This document shows, in pieces, positions 33,950-47,200 of a DNA stretch of 64,000 nucleotides. The notes below the pieces were generated by a model, which saw nothing but the letters and a program-made list of their open reading frames with translations, was not told the DNA's origin and ran no database searches. Origin of the DNA: Epiperipatus broadwayi (Eukaryota; Onychophora; Udeonychophora; Euonychophora; Peripatidae); NCBI GenBank assembly GCA_028023455.1, contig JAQFVV010000018.1, positions 4,119,800 to 4,183,799 of the forward strand, given 5' to 3'. How positions within the stretch are numbered: position 1 is the stretch's first letter; each line of letters starts with the position of its first letter. The position numbers and the translations under genes are program-made.

Positions 33950-34055
33950 CACATTAAATTTTTTGAGTGTGTGTGAGTAGGAAGCAATGTGGCATATTCT
34001 TCTAGATTTAAACTCAGAGTCATTACGTTCCTTAAAAATTGTTGGCTTACTTTAT
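33950..34055 (-). repeat. Possible decayed tRNA-type SINE
   Basis: On the minus strand, AACGTAATGACTCTGAGTTT followed by AAATCTAG resembles the B-box region (ACGTTCTGAGTTCAAAT-type) of SINEs common in cephalopods, as I recall them. The rest of the unit cannot be followed. A GT-rich stretch adjoins. Confidence 0.3.
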
Positions 34056-37000
34056 TTTTCAATTTTTTATAAAGAATCAACAGATTAATATATTAATAAA
34101 CGGTTATTGTAATCATGAATTTAAATTATATTTTTTACCAGACAGTATATTAAATCAAATATCATAATAAAGTTAATAATTTACTATTAGAAAAATTTAA
34201 TAAATTGAAATGCATATTCATAAAATTGTATTGATGATTTTATTTATATTTACTGCATACATTTAACCAATAATACATGAATGTAAATAAAAATAAAATA
34301 GTCAATTATTTTTAGTGTGTGTATGCATGTGTACATGTTTATGTTTATACGATTAAAGTAATATGAAACTATATGTGTTTTAAAATATTATTTATATATA
34401 ATTATTTCAATAAGTATTTTAAAAAAATTAAGTATAATATATTGAATAAATAAATACAAAAGATATATAAAAATGTATTTTAATTTGGAGATTTATTTTA
34501 GTATTATTGAGATTTTTTTTATTAGTTTTAAAAAAAATTATTTATTTATTACAAAATTAAAAAATATTTGAAGGCTGTCAAATTTCAAGGAATTGCAAGA
34601 ACTTTTTATAGAGTGCAATTCATCTCTTTATAAAAGAGACAATATCAACAGGTTATATTTGAGTGAAACCATAGGAACAATATTTAAAATAAGGACTTAA
34701 GCATTTAGTCATTATAAAAAATGTATACAAAGCCCCCTTATTTTAGATTGAGACTCTCTCTTAATCTTTAATTGCAATAAGCAAAATCAAAGCATTATAT
34801 ATGATATGAAAAGTTGAATTTTATTATAAATAATGAATGACTACACAAAGAAAAATGTTTGCTCCAAAAGGCTTCTGTCTTTTGAAAGATCTATTAACAC
34901 CTTTGAATAAAACTATATCAACATACAATGTATTTTAATGCCACAGGATTATAGAAATTAACAGAATACTCCTAGTACTACAATATTTATTGGCACTAAA
35001 ATAACTTAATAATGCAACATGATTGTGTAGCAATGTTATTATAGAATAACAAAGGATTAAATAGTGCTATTATTCATATTAAAATCTAAATATTAATGTC
35101 TCAAAAATGTCATGAAAAAAATTATTTATTATGATTGTTTTATTTTCTCCCCCTGAAAAAAAGAATTTTTTTTTCAAGAAGGGTAATAAAAAAAAATTAA
35201 TGTACAACAAACTTTTTGATAAATATTATGAAATTTAAAAGTCATTAATTTTATAAAACAAAATTTAGACAATATCTATAGAAATGTCATTATATTTAAA
35301 TGAACTTAAATAACTTTTCTGTGTTAATTATTTTATAATGCTCACAAACTATTTAAATCCTGCAAATTCTTTCTAAGCATGACTATGGCGGCCATTGTTA
35401 TTTTTCTCTTGTTAAATACTTTTATGATTTTGGATAAATTCTCCTGAGAAATAGTTTCTTTATTACAGCAAATTAAGATAATTCTTTTGATAAATTAATT
35501 TTTGGAAAACCTGAATTTAAATATAAAGAAGATGTTTATTGAAAATTAATGAGCATTAATCATAAACTAATTCCATGGATGTATTTAATGAATAGCCATA
35601 ACTTTTTTTTATTACTTACTAGCATAATTATCTGAAATTTTTATTAAGGATATCCAAAATTACTTTGATATTTCATAGTTATATTATATCTTATGATGGA
35701 TGTGTTTGCTGTTCACAAGATGTTGTTGCCAACATTTCTATTCATGTTCCAGTTTAATGGAGAATGATTAAAGAAGACAGAAAAAAGTAGAAGGACTTTC
35801 ATTTACTATTTATTGATGGTAAAATAAATTGAATTGTATTTATATTTATAATTTTTGCATACCATATTTTATTTCAGGTGTAATTTCTATTTATATTATA
35901 TGATATATTTTGAAGTTAAAGCTCTTAGAATATCAATTTATCACATTTGCATATTTTAAAATAGTATGTGTTTCTTTTTTACAATGAATTATTTATTTAT
36001 AAAGTATAATGTCAAGCTATAAATTGAATAAGTAGATGTATATTTTTATTATTTATTTTATTCTCATTTATTGCTTAATGTTAATAGAGCATATTTAGCA
36101 TTAGTTATTATTATTAATTATATTTCACATTTATTATCTATAATATTTTGTTAGACACAATACATTTATTCTCTCTATATTTAGGAATTGTTATGTCTGC
36201 CAGTATATTTAGAGATCATAGTGTTAGTCTCTATTATTATTTTGCTAGATTATTTTTACAAGAGTATATGCACAAGTTAAAGTATCCAATACAACTTTTA
36301 TGTTAATATATGCTTTTAACTGAAATATTAATGTATAATACCTATTACTTATTATCTTATGAATAGAAAAATACTGGTGCTTCAGTATAAAAAGATCTTA
36401 TATCATAAATGTTAATAAATTCACCTTTTATGTAATGACCCAAGATTAGAGTTTAAACAGTTAACATTTAGAAATTTTTCATACCCTAAATAGGTTTAAA
36501 TGTTTTGCCTAATGACCCAATATTAGTCAGTAAATGGGTATCTATCTATTATTAGTTGCAGATTTTTAAAGACCCAGATTAATCTGAGTTTGACAAAAAA
36601 CTATTAATGTCTTGATTGCAAAAAAAGTATTGTAGTATAATTAAAACATTACAAGAGGTAAAGGAAGTGACATGTTCCTATGGATGATAAACTCATACTT
36701 TATTTTTACCTTTACATTTATTTAATATATAAGAAATGAAAACAAAATCTGCAATAATAAGTGAAAGATGATGTCCTTAATAGTTCATTACATTTAGACT
36801 TTAATTTTTACATTATGATAGTCAATATTAAGGTTGATAGATTTAGAATGACATTTATCAGAACTACAAGAAATTCATTTTAGAGTAAAAGTGTTTTTAC
36901 CAAATGATATGAAACTTAATTAGTCAGAAAGTAAAACAGTTTGTGTTCGGCTGTATCAGTTAATTGTCAGCATTCTAGAAAAACACAAATGGACAAGCCA

Positions 37001-37179
37001 TAAAAAGTTTTTAAGTTTAAAAAAAAATAGTAGCAATTTTGGGTTAATATTTATCTAGTGACATTAAAAAAAAATGATTATACCTCATGGGCCTTAAAAA
37101 TGTTTTTTTTTTTTTTTTACCATTAAAAATTCTTTCAATTTTTTTTAACATTTTTAATATAATATTTTAAGTAAATAAT

Positions 37180-37180
<1 letters not shown>
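34056..37180. other. AT-rich intergenic DNA, nothing recognised
   Basis: Over 3 kb with no convincing ORF or repeat. A 22-codon frame from ATGACTATGGCGGCC (about 35379) has a hydrophobic, signal-like sequence but is too short and isolated to call. Confidence 0.35.
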
Positions 37181-37181
<1 letters not shown>

Positions 37182-37210
<29 letters not shown>

Positions 37211-37241
37211 GTAGGAGGAGAAGGAGTTGGTAGTAGTAGTC

Positions 37242-37305
<64 letters not shown>

Positions 37306-37347
37306 CAATAATAATAATAATAATAATAATAATGATGATGATGATGA
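37182..37347. repeat. Compound trinucleotide microsatellite (ATA)n(GTA)n(ATA)n(ATG)n
   Basis: About 165 bases of interrupted trinucleotide arrays: ATA to about 37210, a GGA-rich interruption, GTA to about 37305, ATA to about 37332, then ATG. Minus-strand poly-Leu/poly-Ile frames are artefacts. Confidence 0.95.
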
Positions 37348-38180
37348 TGTTTTATCTTTCATTCATTCTTTGACAAAAAATATTGATCTCATTTGTTTAC
37401 ATTTTTTTCTTTGTCCAATATATATGTGGAAAATGGAGATTACATGTGGTTCACAACAATTAAAAATATGCATAAATTATATAATTTTTAAATGAAGCAA
37501 TTGTATCATGTTTCATTATTGAATAGTGAGAGAGAATTGACCAGGTTTCTATATATATTTTGTATTCAACAACTTTTTTATCTCTTTCTCTTAATATTTT
37601 CAGCTTATTTCTAAACGCATTTGAGTACATTCTTGGATTGTTATTGTATATTGCACTAAGAACAAAAATGCTGATGCATATATGTGAAAAATAGCCTTTA
37701 CTAAATTTTCTAAGAAATATTTAGTATCTCTATATATATTTAAATACAGCTGATATCTCAGCCCTGACTTTATCCAGATTGGGTGGGACAAGAAAGAGAA
37801 ATGCGAAATTGTGTTTCTGATTTCCTTTTGCAAAGGTTATAGTAATCTGCATATATCTAAATGTGTCTTCTATATTTGTAAAAAATGGTTGATAGGTAAT
37901 TCCTTCAAAGTCATTTTTACCAGGAAATCAAAGAACTTGGGTTCAAGTGATCAATATTTAAATCTGGGGCATAGTTATTTATTTATTAAATTAAGTGTGG
38001 ATTTTTCATTGTAATATGTGGGCAAAATGATATTTATTTTTTGGAGGGAATGAACCAGATTTTGTATTTCGAGGAATGAATTTCTGAATAATTTTTAATA
38101 AACAGTAGTTGGGGAGAATTTATCTATTGGTCAATTTTAAAAGCGATTTCAAGATAAGGAAATAATCTAACACATGCTGA

Positions 38181-38402
38181 GATGATGTAGAAGAGCAATG
38201 GAGCGATGAGGCTCATAGTGACAGTTCTGGAAGTGAGGAAGTAGATGGCTATCCAAAGGAAATGCAGCAACAAATTAGTACTAGTCCTGTGTGTACTGAT
38301 GAAACAGAAGAAATTACAGATGATGAAGAAATAAGCTCACAAGAGGAAAATTTTGAAGAAAACTCCGAACAGGAAAGCAATAGAAATTCAGAAACGGATT
38401 AA
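38181..38402 (+). CDS. Acidic, Ser/Glu-rich ORF fragment (possible exon or transposon remnant)
   Basis: Seventy-three codons are open between an in-frame TGA just before 38181 and a TAA at 38400. The peptide is strongly acidic (DDVEEQWSDEAHSDSSGSEE near the start, TDDEEISSQEENFEENSEQE near the end) and its base use is unlike the surrounding AT-rich DNA. There is no initiating Met at the beginning; the first in-frame ATG is about codon 30. It could be a terminal exon of an unseen gene, or the acidic N-terminal piece of a DNA-transposase gene such as piggyBac, which often starts with such Asp/Glu/Ser stretches. I do not recognise a specific family. Confidence 0.4.
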   Translation, partial: DDVEEQWSDEAHSDSSGSEEVDGYPKEMQQQISTSPVCTDETEEITDDEEISSQEENFEENSEQESNRNSETD

Positions 38403-40309
38403 AATATGAATTCCATAAATGCGGTTTATACAAAGACATGGCAACATAGATGAAGTTTTAAGGATCTGTGAATTAAAGGACTTGGCAATTCAAAGACTCT
38501 TATGAATCAATGGAAAAGACTAGGGTTATTGACTGTAGTATGATCTAAAGATTCCTTTTAAACAAATGTATTTACATCATGTAGTGGGTGATCAGTCACC
38601 TGCATTTTTTTTTTCCTTAATAAAAAAAAAAGTTTAATAAATGCAGTGCTATGCAACAATTATGTGATAATAAATATTGAAACTCTAGTTGAGAGTGCTG
38701 TAAATTTTTTTGCCCCAGAGACGATTTATAAGTTGTATATAGATAAAATTAATAAATTTCTTAGTAAAACTTTATTATAGGGGTTTAATATATTACTATT
38801 ATCACAATTATCATATAGTACAATGAGACCTCTATAAAGAGAGAGATATACGCTTTTGATAATGAATTGATTAAGTTAACGATTTTATTAGTAAGATTAC
38901 TATGTGTGTTTGTTCTTATTTGTGTATCGCTAAGATGGAATGGAAAACCTAGGAAAGGGCTAGGTATTCCCTAAAGTGCTCTTTAATATAGGTTCATTGT
39001 TATTCACAATCCTGACAGTTTGATTTTAAAATATGTGACAAAAATATTTTACTAAAAAAAAAAACTTTCCAACCCATGCCTTTGTGTGTGTGTGTCATAT
39101 ATATATATGTTTAACAATGGCAGTCAAAGTTAGTCTAAGCTTAAAAAAATAAAAGTACTCAGCTTAAAAAGATAAAAGTACTTAAGCTGGATATAAAACA
39201 ACTCTTCACTACTCTCTAATTTATTTCTAACCTGGGTGGTTTAACTCAATCGGACAATGGCAGACTCGAAAAATTAAACGTTTTCAGTTGATTCCCTACT
39301 GAGCAATTGACTAAATCTATAATTCTCACTTATCACTTGGCTGCTAAAGTGGTCAGTTATCTTTGAGCAACTGGCGAAATAATTATATTCTACAATTTAT
39401 TTTTTAAAAAGAATGCCATAATGATGAATTAATTAAAATCTGAATCAGTTAGAGGTAAACAATTATATTCTAAAAATGGTTTTAAAATTATTATGTTCAA
39501 ATGTCTTTTCTTTATTGAGAATCAAACAATAAAATTTCCTCAAAAAAACACTACGTTTCCATTTTCTTCCAAAAAATTTGTTTGAAGGTTTACTTTTTCA
39601 CTTTTTGCCTGAAAAGATATATATTGGTTCTTTAAAAAAATTTCCCAATAATTTTATGGATGTATTTTCAAAGTTCGTGTTGCTGAGATTAATAATATAA
39701 TCAATTCTGTTTTATTAACTTTAAAATGTTTTTTTCTGGAATATTACTCATTCAATAAATACATTGCATTTTGATTGCAAGTTCGATAACCTTCTACTGG
39801 ACTTTGTTTGAATTTATGATTAATTTCCTGTGACAATTTTTAGTAATTTTAGAATCGAATATATTGCTTGTTACCATAGTGATCGCTTCATCATTTTTGT
39901 GAATAGATGACTTCTAGTCCAGCAAAGTAATTTTAGATCAAATTCATTGTTTAATATTTTAATCTATCTCAATACCTACAAATTTAAAAACACAAAACTT
40001 ATCCAAGACTTAAATATACTTGGATATATGTGTGCGCGATAATATTTATATAGACACGAAATATACTCAAATATAAAAGACAATAACATACGTATTATTT
40101 ATATATTTTGTGAATTAAATGTGTGTGTACACAGTTGTAGATATGTGTACTTACGTATGCATTTGTGTATATATTCTTTAATTATTTATATATACAGACG
40201 TATATACATACATACATTTGTGTGCGCGTATATTTACGCATATTTATAAATACAATATGTATGTTATGTTTTAATAAATGAATTTGTAAGTCATCTTTTT
40301 ATTTAATTT
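38403..40309. other. AT-rich DNA between acidic ORF and calcium-channel gene
   Basis: No ORF seen. A short direct repeat (AAAATAAAAGTACT / AAGATAAAAGTACT) occurs at about 39146-39183, and (TG)n(TA)n at about 39082-39110. From about 40020 alternating TGTGTG/TATATA/TACATA stretches become common toward the gene. Confidence 0.4.
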
Positions 40310-40935
40310 TAATTTAATTTCGAATTTTAATGGCGAATCTTAGTAAATTATCTCGTAACGTGTTTAAACGATGCCTCGCATCAAACACATGTCCATCTTG
40401 ACAAGCACGCGTGCGCCAGAATGCTTGTTCCAACTCCCTCTAAATGGAAATTCTCTCCGCACGCCTAATTTACATATTAATTCTCCTATAAGCTTATTAG
40501 AAGCACTTTTTATAGTTGTTCGTAACGTTTACAAATGAATGGTTTGTTAGAAGAGCGTAAGAGATAGCCCCATTATTGTTGGCCAGTTTGTGGAGGCTTT
40601 GAAGCGCGTGTTTAGATCGGAGGAATTTAGGTTACTCCTTGTGTTATGGTTGTTTATAGAAAATGGAGCTCTATCTGAGAATTTTATTTTTGACTTACAA
40701 AGATGTAACGATGGAATTTTATTTAGTCTGTTAAAAGAAAACAAATATTACGTTTACTTGAAGCTATTATGTGAAAAATAAGTGAATATTATGATTAGCC
40801 ATTTAAATGAATTAAATTTATGTTTAGCTGCCATTACAAATAATTCATGCATTTTAGCTCATCGAGGAAATATTCTTATGTATTCTTTTTTTCTTTAATT
40901 AAATCGTTTTAATTTTATTAGTTTTTCATATGCAG
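40310..40935 (+). promoter_or_regulatory. Likely 5' flank / 5' UTR of the calcium-channel gamma gene
   Basis: Base composition becomes less AT-rich and CpGs reappear (for example CACGCGTGCGCC near 40409), as expected near a promoter. GC|GTAAGA at 40555-40562 is a plausible splice donor, and a pyrimidine-rich run ending TTTTCATATGCAG (to 40935) is a plausible acceptor. A noncoding first exon spliced to 40936 is therefore possible. Opposite-strand ORFs of about 65 codons at 40547-40781 look like chance frames. No TATA box is obvious. Confidence 0.35.
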
Positions 40936-41017
40936 CTTTGGATTTGAAAATACTCTTGTGGATTATATGCTTAATGTATTTCTCGACCTTCTGTTGGTTG
41001 CGAGCCGGTTTCCAGCA

Positions 41018-41270
41018 ATGCCCAAATGTAGTCACCAAGCTTTATCGGTTACAACATCATTTTGTTCAATAATGTCTTTCCTTACGCTCGTCATTGCTGT
41101 GTCTACTAACCGTTGGTTACAATCTTGTGAATTCGGGGATCCGATAGATAAAATGGCTCCGCAACCCACACAAGACATAACAATGCCTGGTTCGCACAAA
41201 AATGAGAGTTCAGAAGAATTACCGTCCAAAGCGGCATACTCCGGCCTATGGACAATATGTATATCGGAAT
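41018..41270 (+). CDS. Voltage-gated calcium channel gamma subunit / TARP-like protein, first coding exon (partial)
   Basis: Encodes 84 residues plus one base of the next codon, ending at a strong donor (GAAT|GTAAGT, intron phase 1). Start chosen at ATG 41018 because the family has only a few residues before the first helix; an in-frame ATG at 40967 would add 17 residues. A short N-terminus precedes a hydrophobic helix at about residues 9-29. Then come STNRWL (position of the family's TD-x-WL), a variable acidic loop with an N-glycosylation sequon NES at 62-64, and GLWTIC at 76-81, the claudin/CACNG loop-1 signature (GLW-x-x-C). Loop length and the sequon just before GLW recall stargazin-type gamma subunits. 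Such proteins are four-helix membrane proteins that modulate calcium channels or traffic AMPA-type glutamate receptors. Helices 2 to 4 must lie on later exons, none of which I find in this window. A related PMP22/claudin-type protein is the main alternative. Confidence 0.8.
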
Positions 41271-44200
41271 GTAAGTTAAATTATTTTATTATTTATAAAA
41301 ATAAAATTTATGATAATTTATTAAGAAATCCATTGCAGTGTGTATGTATTAATATATACCTTGCGTGGGCGTTTTGCGCACGTATGTTCTTAACTCGAGT
41401 AAAATAATAAATAAGTAAGAGCTTTAAAATTGTATTTTAAACGCAATTTTTTAAAAAAATAAGTATTTTGTATTTTTCAAGGTTGAGATTTAAATTACGT
41501 TCAGTTTAAATTGTTATTAGATATTCCAAGTTCGAATCTTTGTATAAACTTTCTAAATCTACCATCCTTGATCTATGTTTAAATAAATATTACCTATTAG
41601 TAATAGCATTATTACAGCTTCTGTTTGCAAAACAAATTATATTTAAAAACTGTTTTAAGTTGGCATATTTTAATGTATTAAAGCCTTTACATTAATGAAA
41701 CATATTCTTGTAAATAAAATGAACCACGAATAAATTGGTTTACAAAGAAATATGTATCTACTAACTCATCAAGTAATTTATTTTTAAAAATTGTAAATCA
41801 AAATGTTTTAATTAAAAATATGTATTTGTTTAAAGAAAAGTATTCATTTTCTTTAACAGTAAATGTGCATTTGTTTAGAAGGATAAGCTAACGTTCGTAG
41901 AGATTCGATTAAAATTTATATAATTTTTAAGTTCCCGATATTATTTATTTCACTCAAAAAGAAAATAAATGGAGTTGTTTGATAATGCTCTTTATCTAAT
42001 TTTTTAATCGTTTTATGAAATAATATATTTCATTGGTAAGTTTTATGGAATATTCTGCCCTTTGTATTATTACTATTATGGATTTTTCAAACTGTAGGGG
42101 GAGCAGGATAAAAGAGGGAACATAAATTGACATAACGGTAGAATAATAAATGTTTTTATTTTTTTTGTAAATATTTTAAAATGTTATGTTTTTATTTATT
42201 TAAATTATAATATTTGATCGACAATAAGCCTTATTATTATATAATTTATTTTTGCCAGAATTTTATTCTATGCATCTGCAAAAAAAAAAAAAAAAACTTG
42301 GAAGCTAAATGCTGGAGGCGAATTATTGGCAAATATTAATTCTATAAAAAAATATAAAAAAGTGATGGGAAAATTAATCTGTATACATCATTAAGACAAA
42401 AATATGTATAAACTTCCATATAGTTTTGCATTGGATTAAATATTTTATATTGATATCTAAAGTATGTTTAAATTGTACACATAAACTAGATATAATTTAA
42501 ACACATACTTATAAAAGATGATTAGGGGTTTGAATTTATATTAATGTGTATTCTAATGAGCATGCTCAGAAATAATTTTTTTTAGCATTGTGAATATATT
42601 TTACCTATATATTTAATTATTATTTTTTATTTAAATAAATCAAGCCATATATTGGAAATAGAATAAAAGCAGTCTAAATTGTCAGTTTAATTAAATATTT
42701 CAGGTAATAAAAAATATTTAAATAGTCAAATGTATATTTTTAATGTTTAATCCTTTATCTCTGGTTTACCATCTCTGACAATTTAATTGTCAAAAAATGT
42801 AATCCCACAATATGTAAAACGTCTTTTAGTTTTTCAACCACCAAAGACACTAGGCTGGGTAAAAGAAAAAACCCACAAAAAAAGTGAAAAATTTAATTAA
42901 AAACTTAATTCATTTTAATGATATAATAAGTTGTATTATTTTATAATATAGTTCTAACTTTGAGAAGTTAGAATAAATTATATTAAGAGAATATTAAGCA
43001 ATTGCAAACTAACATCAAGTAATGATTAAGTATTGTATCTCTTGATTATATGTCCAACTACCTACTTACTCTAACTTGATTGCTAGTAAAAAATTTAAGA
43101 TATATTAAATAAGAAAATAGGAAGATTTAATGCAATTGTCATAATTTGGTACATTTTTATAACTACATAGTATAATCAATTATCCAGAAGTGAAACACAT
43201 TCTAAAACCCATTATCTCACAATAGCATTATTATTATTATTAAGAGAATAAGTATCACAAAAAATAACCCAGAGAAGATATCTTTTTATATTAAGAGGTA
43301 GACATATTACAGAATATCTTCTGAAAACACAATCTTGACTGATCACTATATATGTATAAACTGATTTACGTAATCTTAAGAGATAATTCTTACAAAGAAT
43401 ATGAATTATTCAAGGTGAAAATTTAATCTTATAAAAATGAATACTAACCACAAAATTGAATTCAAGTTCATATTGATAAATGCTTTCATAAAGAACTTTC
43501 TTAATGAACATAGTAGATTTTATTTTATGGTGCTTTCAAAATTTGAATAGAATCTAATGAAACACATTTTTCAAGATAAATTACTGTGACCAGCGTCAAG
43601 TGGGCATGATGAAACTGCAACAAAATATATTGTAAAAGCTAGAAATTATTTAAATAATTGTATTTCAATAGAGAAAACCCTTTCAAATAAGTTACCTTTC
43701 CAATTATATAGGAACTATTACTATCAATATATATATATATTAGCTTCAAGAAAATAAATTAAATCAATAACAAACACAGACTTCTATTTTAAAAATAGCT
43801 TATTTTAATATATATGCACAAAACAAACCCCAAGCAAACTTTTTCCTTATAAATTTTGATTTATTATATGAACTATTATAAAATAGAAATAATACTCCAA
43901 TGTTTTGACTATAATTTTTATAGTCTTTATCAAGAAACAATTAAAAAATACATAAAAGAACAATACATTTTAATACAAATATACCATAATAATCCAATAC
44001 GTGTAACAAATACAATAACTCTAACTTAGAACTCTTTTTTAACAAACAATCTTCAATTTCCATTACATTTGTTTCTTAAATATCTTTCTTAAAATAATCC
44101 CCTATAATTACTTAATTAAATCACCCTATTATTTTTTTTTATTTCACAAGTTTTATTTCATTAATATAAATTCCTTCTTTTATAATCTTTCATAATATGA

Positions 44201-47200
44201 TATATTTAATAGGTTGTTAATTGAAAAAAAAAAGAAAATAATAGACTTATTTAATTAAATAATTATAGAGAATTATTTTAAGAAAGGTATTTTAAGAAAG
44301 GTATTTATGATTGTTTGTTGGAAGAGCTTTAAGATAAGTGCTATTTGTGTTTATTACATATATTGGCTTATTGTGGATTATTTGTATTTATATTCATTGT
44401 TTTTTATGTATTTTTTAGTTGTTCTTTGATAAAGACTATAAAAGAATACAGTCAAACTTTAGAGTGTTTTTTGTACTTTATAATAGTTCATATAATAAAT
44501 CAAGATTTATAAAAAAAGAAGTTTGTATGTGGTTTGTTTTATGTATATAGTTTCAAGAAAATAACACAATTTATTGAAGAGATAATAAAATTAAAAGAAC
44601 TTAATAATGGAAAAAATCTAACCATTTGCCAATACAATTTTTGTAAGTAAAATCTCATCTGAAAGCAAGTTGAGAAATCTAAGCAATATGATCAGCAATG
44701 TTCACAACCAGAAATTAAATTCTAAGAGGTAAAACTTAAAAATATTTTCAGATTAATCAGGATTTGTATTTTTTTTAGGTAGATAGTTATTGCCAACCTA
44801 GCTGCAATTCAGTATTTAAAGTAATAAAACGTATTTAAATATTTGTAGCTACAGCATAAAAAAATGGTAGGAAAATCACTGAAACCCTTCTCGCATGGTA
44901 ATTACCAAGCAGAATGAATAGCTTTTTCATTTTTTTTTTAATAAAGTGTTATTAGAAAGGCTTTTGGTATGAAGTAATTTGTTTAAGAGCTGTTCTTATT
45001 TATTTTATTGGTTTCTAACAATTAGAAACTGTAAAAACTGCTTTAAACTATACCTCCAAATTGAATACAGTATTTAAAACATATATCCAAAAAATATTTT
45101 CAAATGATGTTTTTACTTATTATGCAAAATACTTATTTCCAATTCATTATTAATGTTTGATGTTTGCTTCTTTTTATATAACTTTTAAATAAATCATTTA
45201 TAATCAAGTATCTTTTCCAGATAATATTTATTATAAGTTTTAAATAAATATTTTTGTATTAAGTGTCTCTTCCTCAGTGAAAAAAATAAAAATATTTACA
45301 TTTTTAAATATGTTTAAAATTGTTTAAAAAAACCTCTGAGTACCTTTTTATTCATTCCACCCCCAAGTTTGATATCTTATGTAGAAAGCCTTCTCATTAA
45401 TAAAAATGTCAATTTATGTTTTCATTTCACACTTATTAAAAATATAAATCTCTTCTATATTTTAATAGGGTACAATCCTCTTTAAAGTTTATAATAGAGC
45501 TTTTAATATTGACTAATAAACTGCCTTAAAAACAAGCAATATAATGATGTCAGCAATTGGATAACTGATATTTATTGTTTTATAGTATACAGCTGCATCC
45601 CTGTCTTGAGTCAAAAGCCGTATACAAATATACTTAATACTGAATTTACCAATTACTCATTATGTTTACATCAATTCATAATCAGAAAAGGAAGAACAAA
45701 TAAAAATCATCATCATTAAACCATTTGTAAATTATTATGGTAATCTTAATTTAACTTATAATAAAAAAAATTGACCGAGATCTTTTCTTTCAATATCTTT
45801 CCAACAAGATTTTTTGCTTCCAATATCTTGCCAATAAGATTTTTTTACTATAAAAAGTTCAAATCCTTGATTAATTTCAGCTCTTTATTGTATTTTTTTA
45901 TATTTTGTTTTCAGCTATAGCTTTCTAATGTAAACCAATAATATTTATCTTTGTAGAATATCTTAAGGTTAATTTGTACAAAGTAAATGGGTCTGCCTCT
46001 CATATAAAACAATCTTCAAGATAACTACAAAAGTACATTTTTAGAAAATCAATTCCACTTTATTCGTTTTCAGTATTCAATCCAATAAAAATAGACTTTT
46101 ACAATTATAGTTTCAATATGTTTATATCCAGCAAGATATTTTGAAACATTCTTGAATAAAAATGTTGCCATATTTTTAAAGCTTACACTAATGTATTTTA
46201 CTAGAAAAATAAAGTAATGAAAAATAATAATCATCATTTTTCAAACCAATGAATTAGTCAGCAATGATTACTAACATTTATCAGTCATAGTTAATAGGAA
46301 AAAACATATATAGTTTGCATACCTGTAAATACATAATATTTAAAATATAAAAAAAATCTATTAGATATATATAAAGTTATATAAATATATAAAACAACTT
46401 TTAAGTTGTTGCAAAGCAAAGACCTTCCCATGACAATATCAATTAATGAATTAGTGATCATACTGCTAGAATAAAGTGTATCTAAGAAATGTGATAATAT
46501 TTCTGAGAGTTACGGTTTTTGGAACTGTTTAAAGATTGATGTAAGAATAAATAAAGAAACCTTAGTTATTTATCTGTAAGTAATAAAGATATTGTTGTTA
46601 TATTTAGCTGCAAAGTATATAACAATTAATTAATTAAAGAGAGCTAATATATATTTGGTTTGCATAGTAGGTTGAAATTAGTATGCACTAAGATGATTGC
46701 AAAGGCAGAAGTATGTTAATTCAGTGTATTTGAGTTAATATATATAGTTCATTATTTTGATAGTTAGTATTATTTACAACTTGATTTTTTTATTTTTGCA
46801 CCCCCCCCCCGTATTGTTAAAGCATAAATATAAAACTTCAAGTATTGTGGTGAAAGACTATTGTATTTACATCTTCTGTGTTATTTTGTTATTTATAAAT
46901 TATTTAGGCCTTCTTCCTTTAGTGTATCATTAGTATTTAAGAGCTGCATATTAAATAATTCTTGTAAATTATAACAATAATATTTCATTTCATTTTTCTC
47001 TCTCTCTTTTTAAAATCAGTTATAATCTTTAGAGTTCATCATCACCTGCTTTATTATTATTATTATTAATTTTATTAATATGTTTCACTTGTCAATGTAA
47101 TGACTGTTTTATTTTTATATATATTAAATTTTTCCACTCATTAAGAAAATATAGTTATGATGGATAACAGTTTGAGCCCAACTCTTTTAAGTACTAGTTG

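Noticed and set aside
35379-35450. Short ORF starting ATGACTATGGCGGCC with hydrophobic peptide
   Set aside because: Only about 22 codons, isolated, no supporting promoter or splice signal.
37135-37362. Minus-strand Leu/Ile-repeat frame
   Set aside because: Translation of a compound trinucleotide microsatellite.
40547-40781. Overlapping + and - strand frames of about 65 codons upstream of the calcium-channel exon
   Set aside because: No family similarity; more likely 5' UTR or flank than protein.
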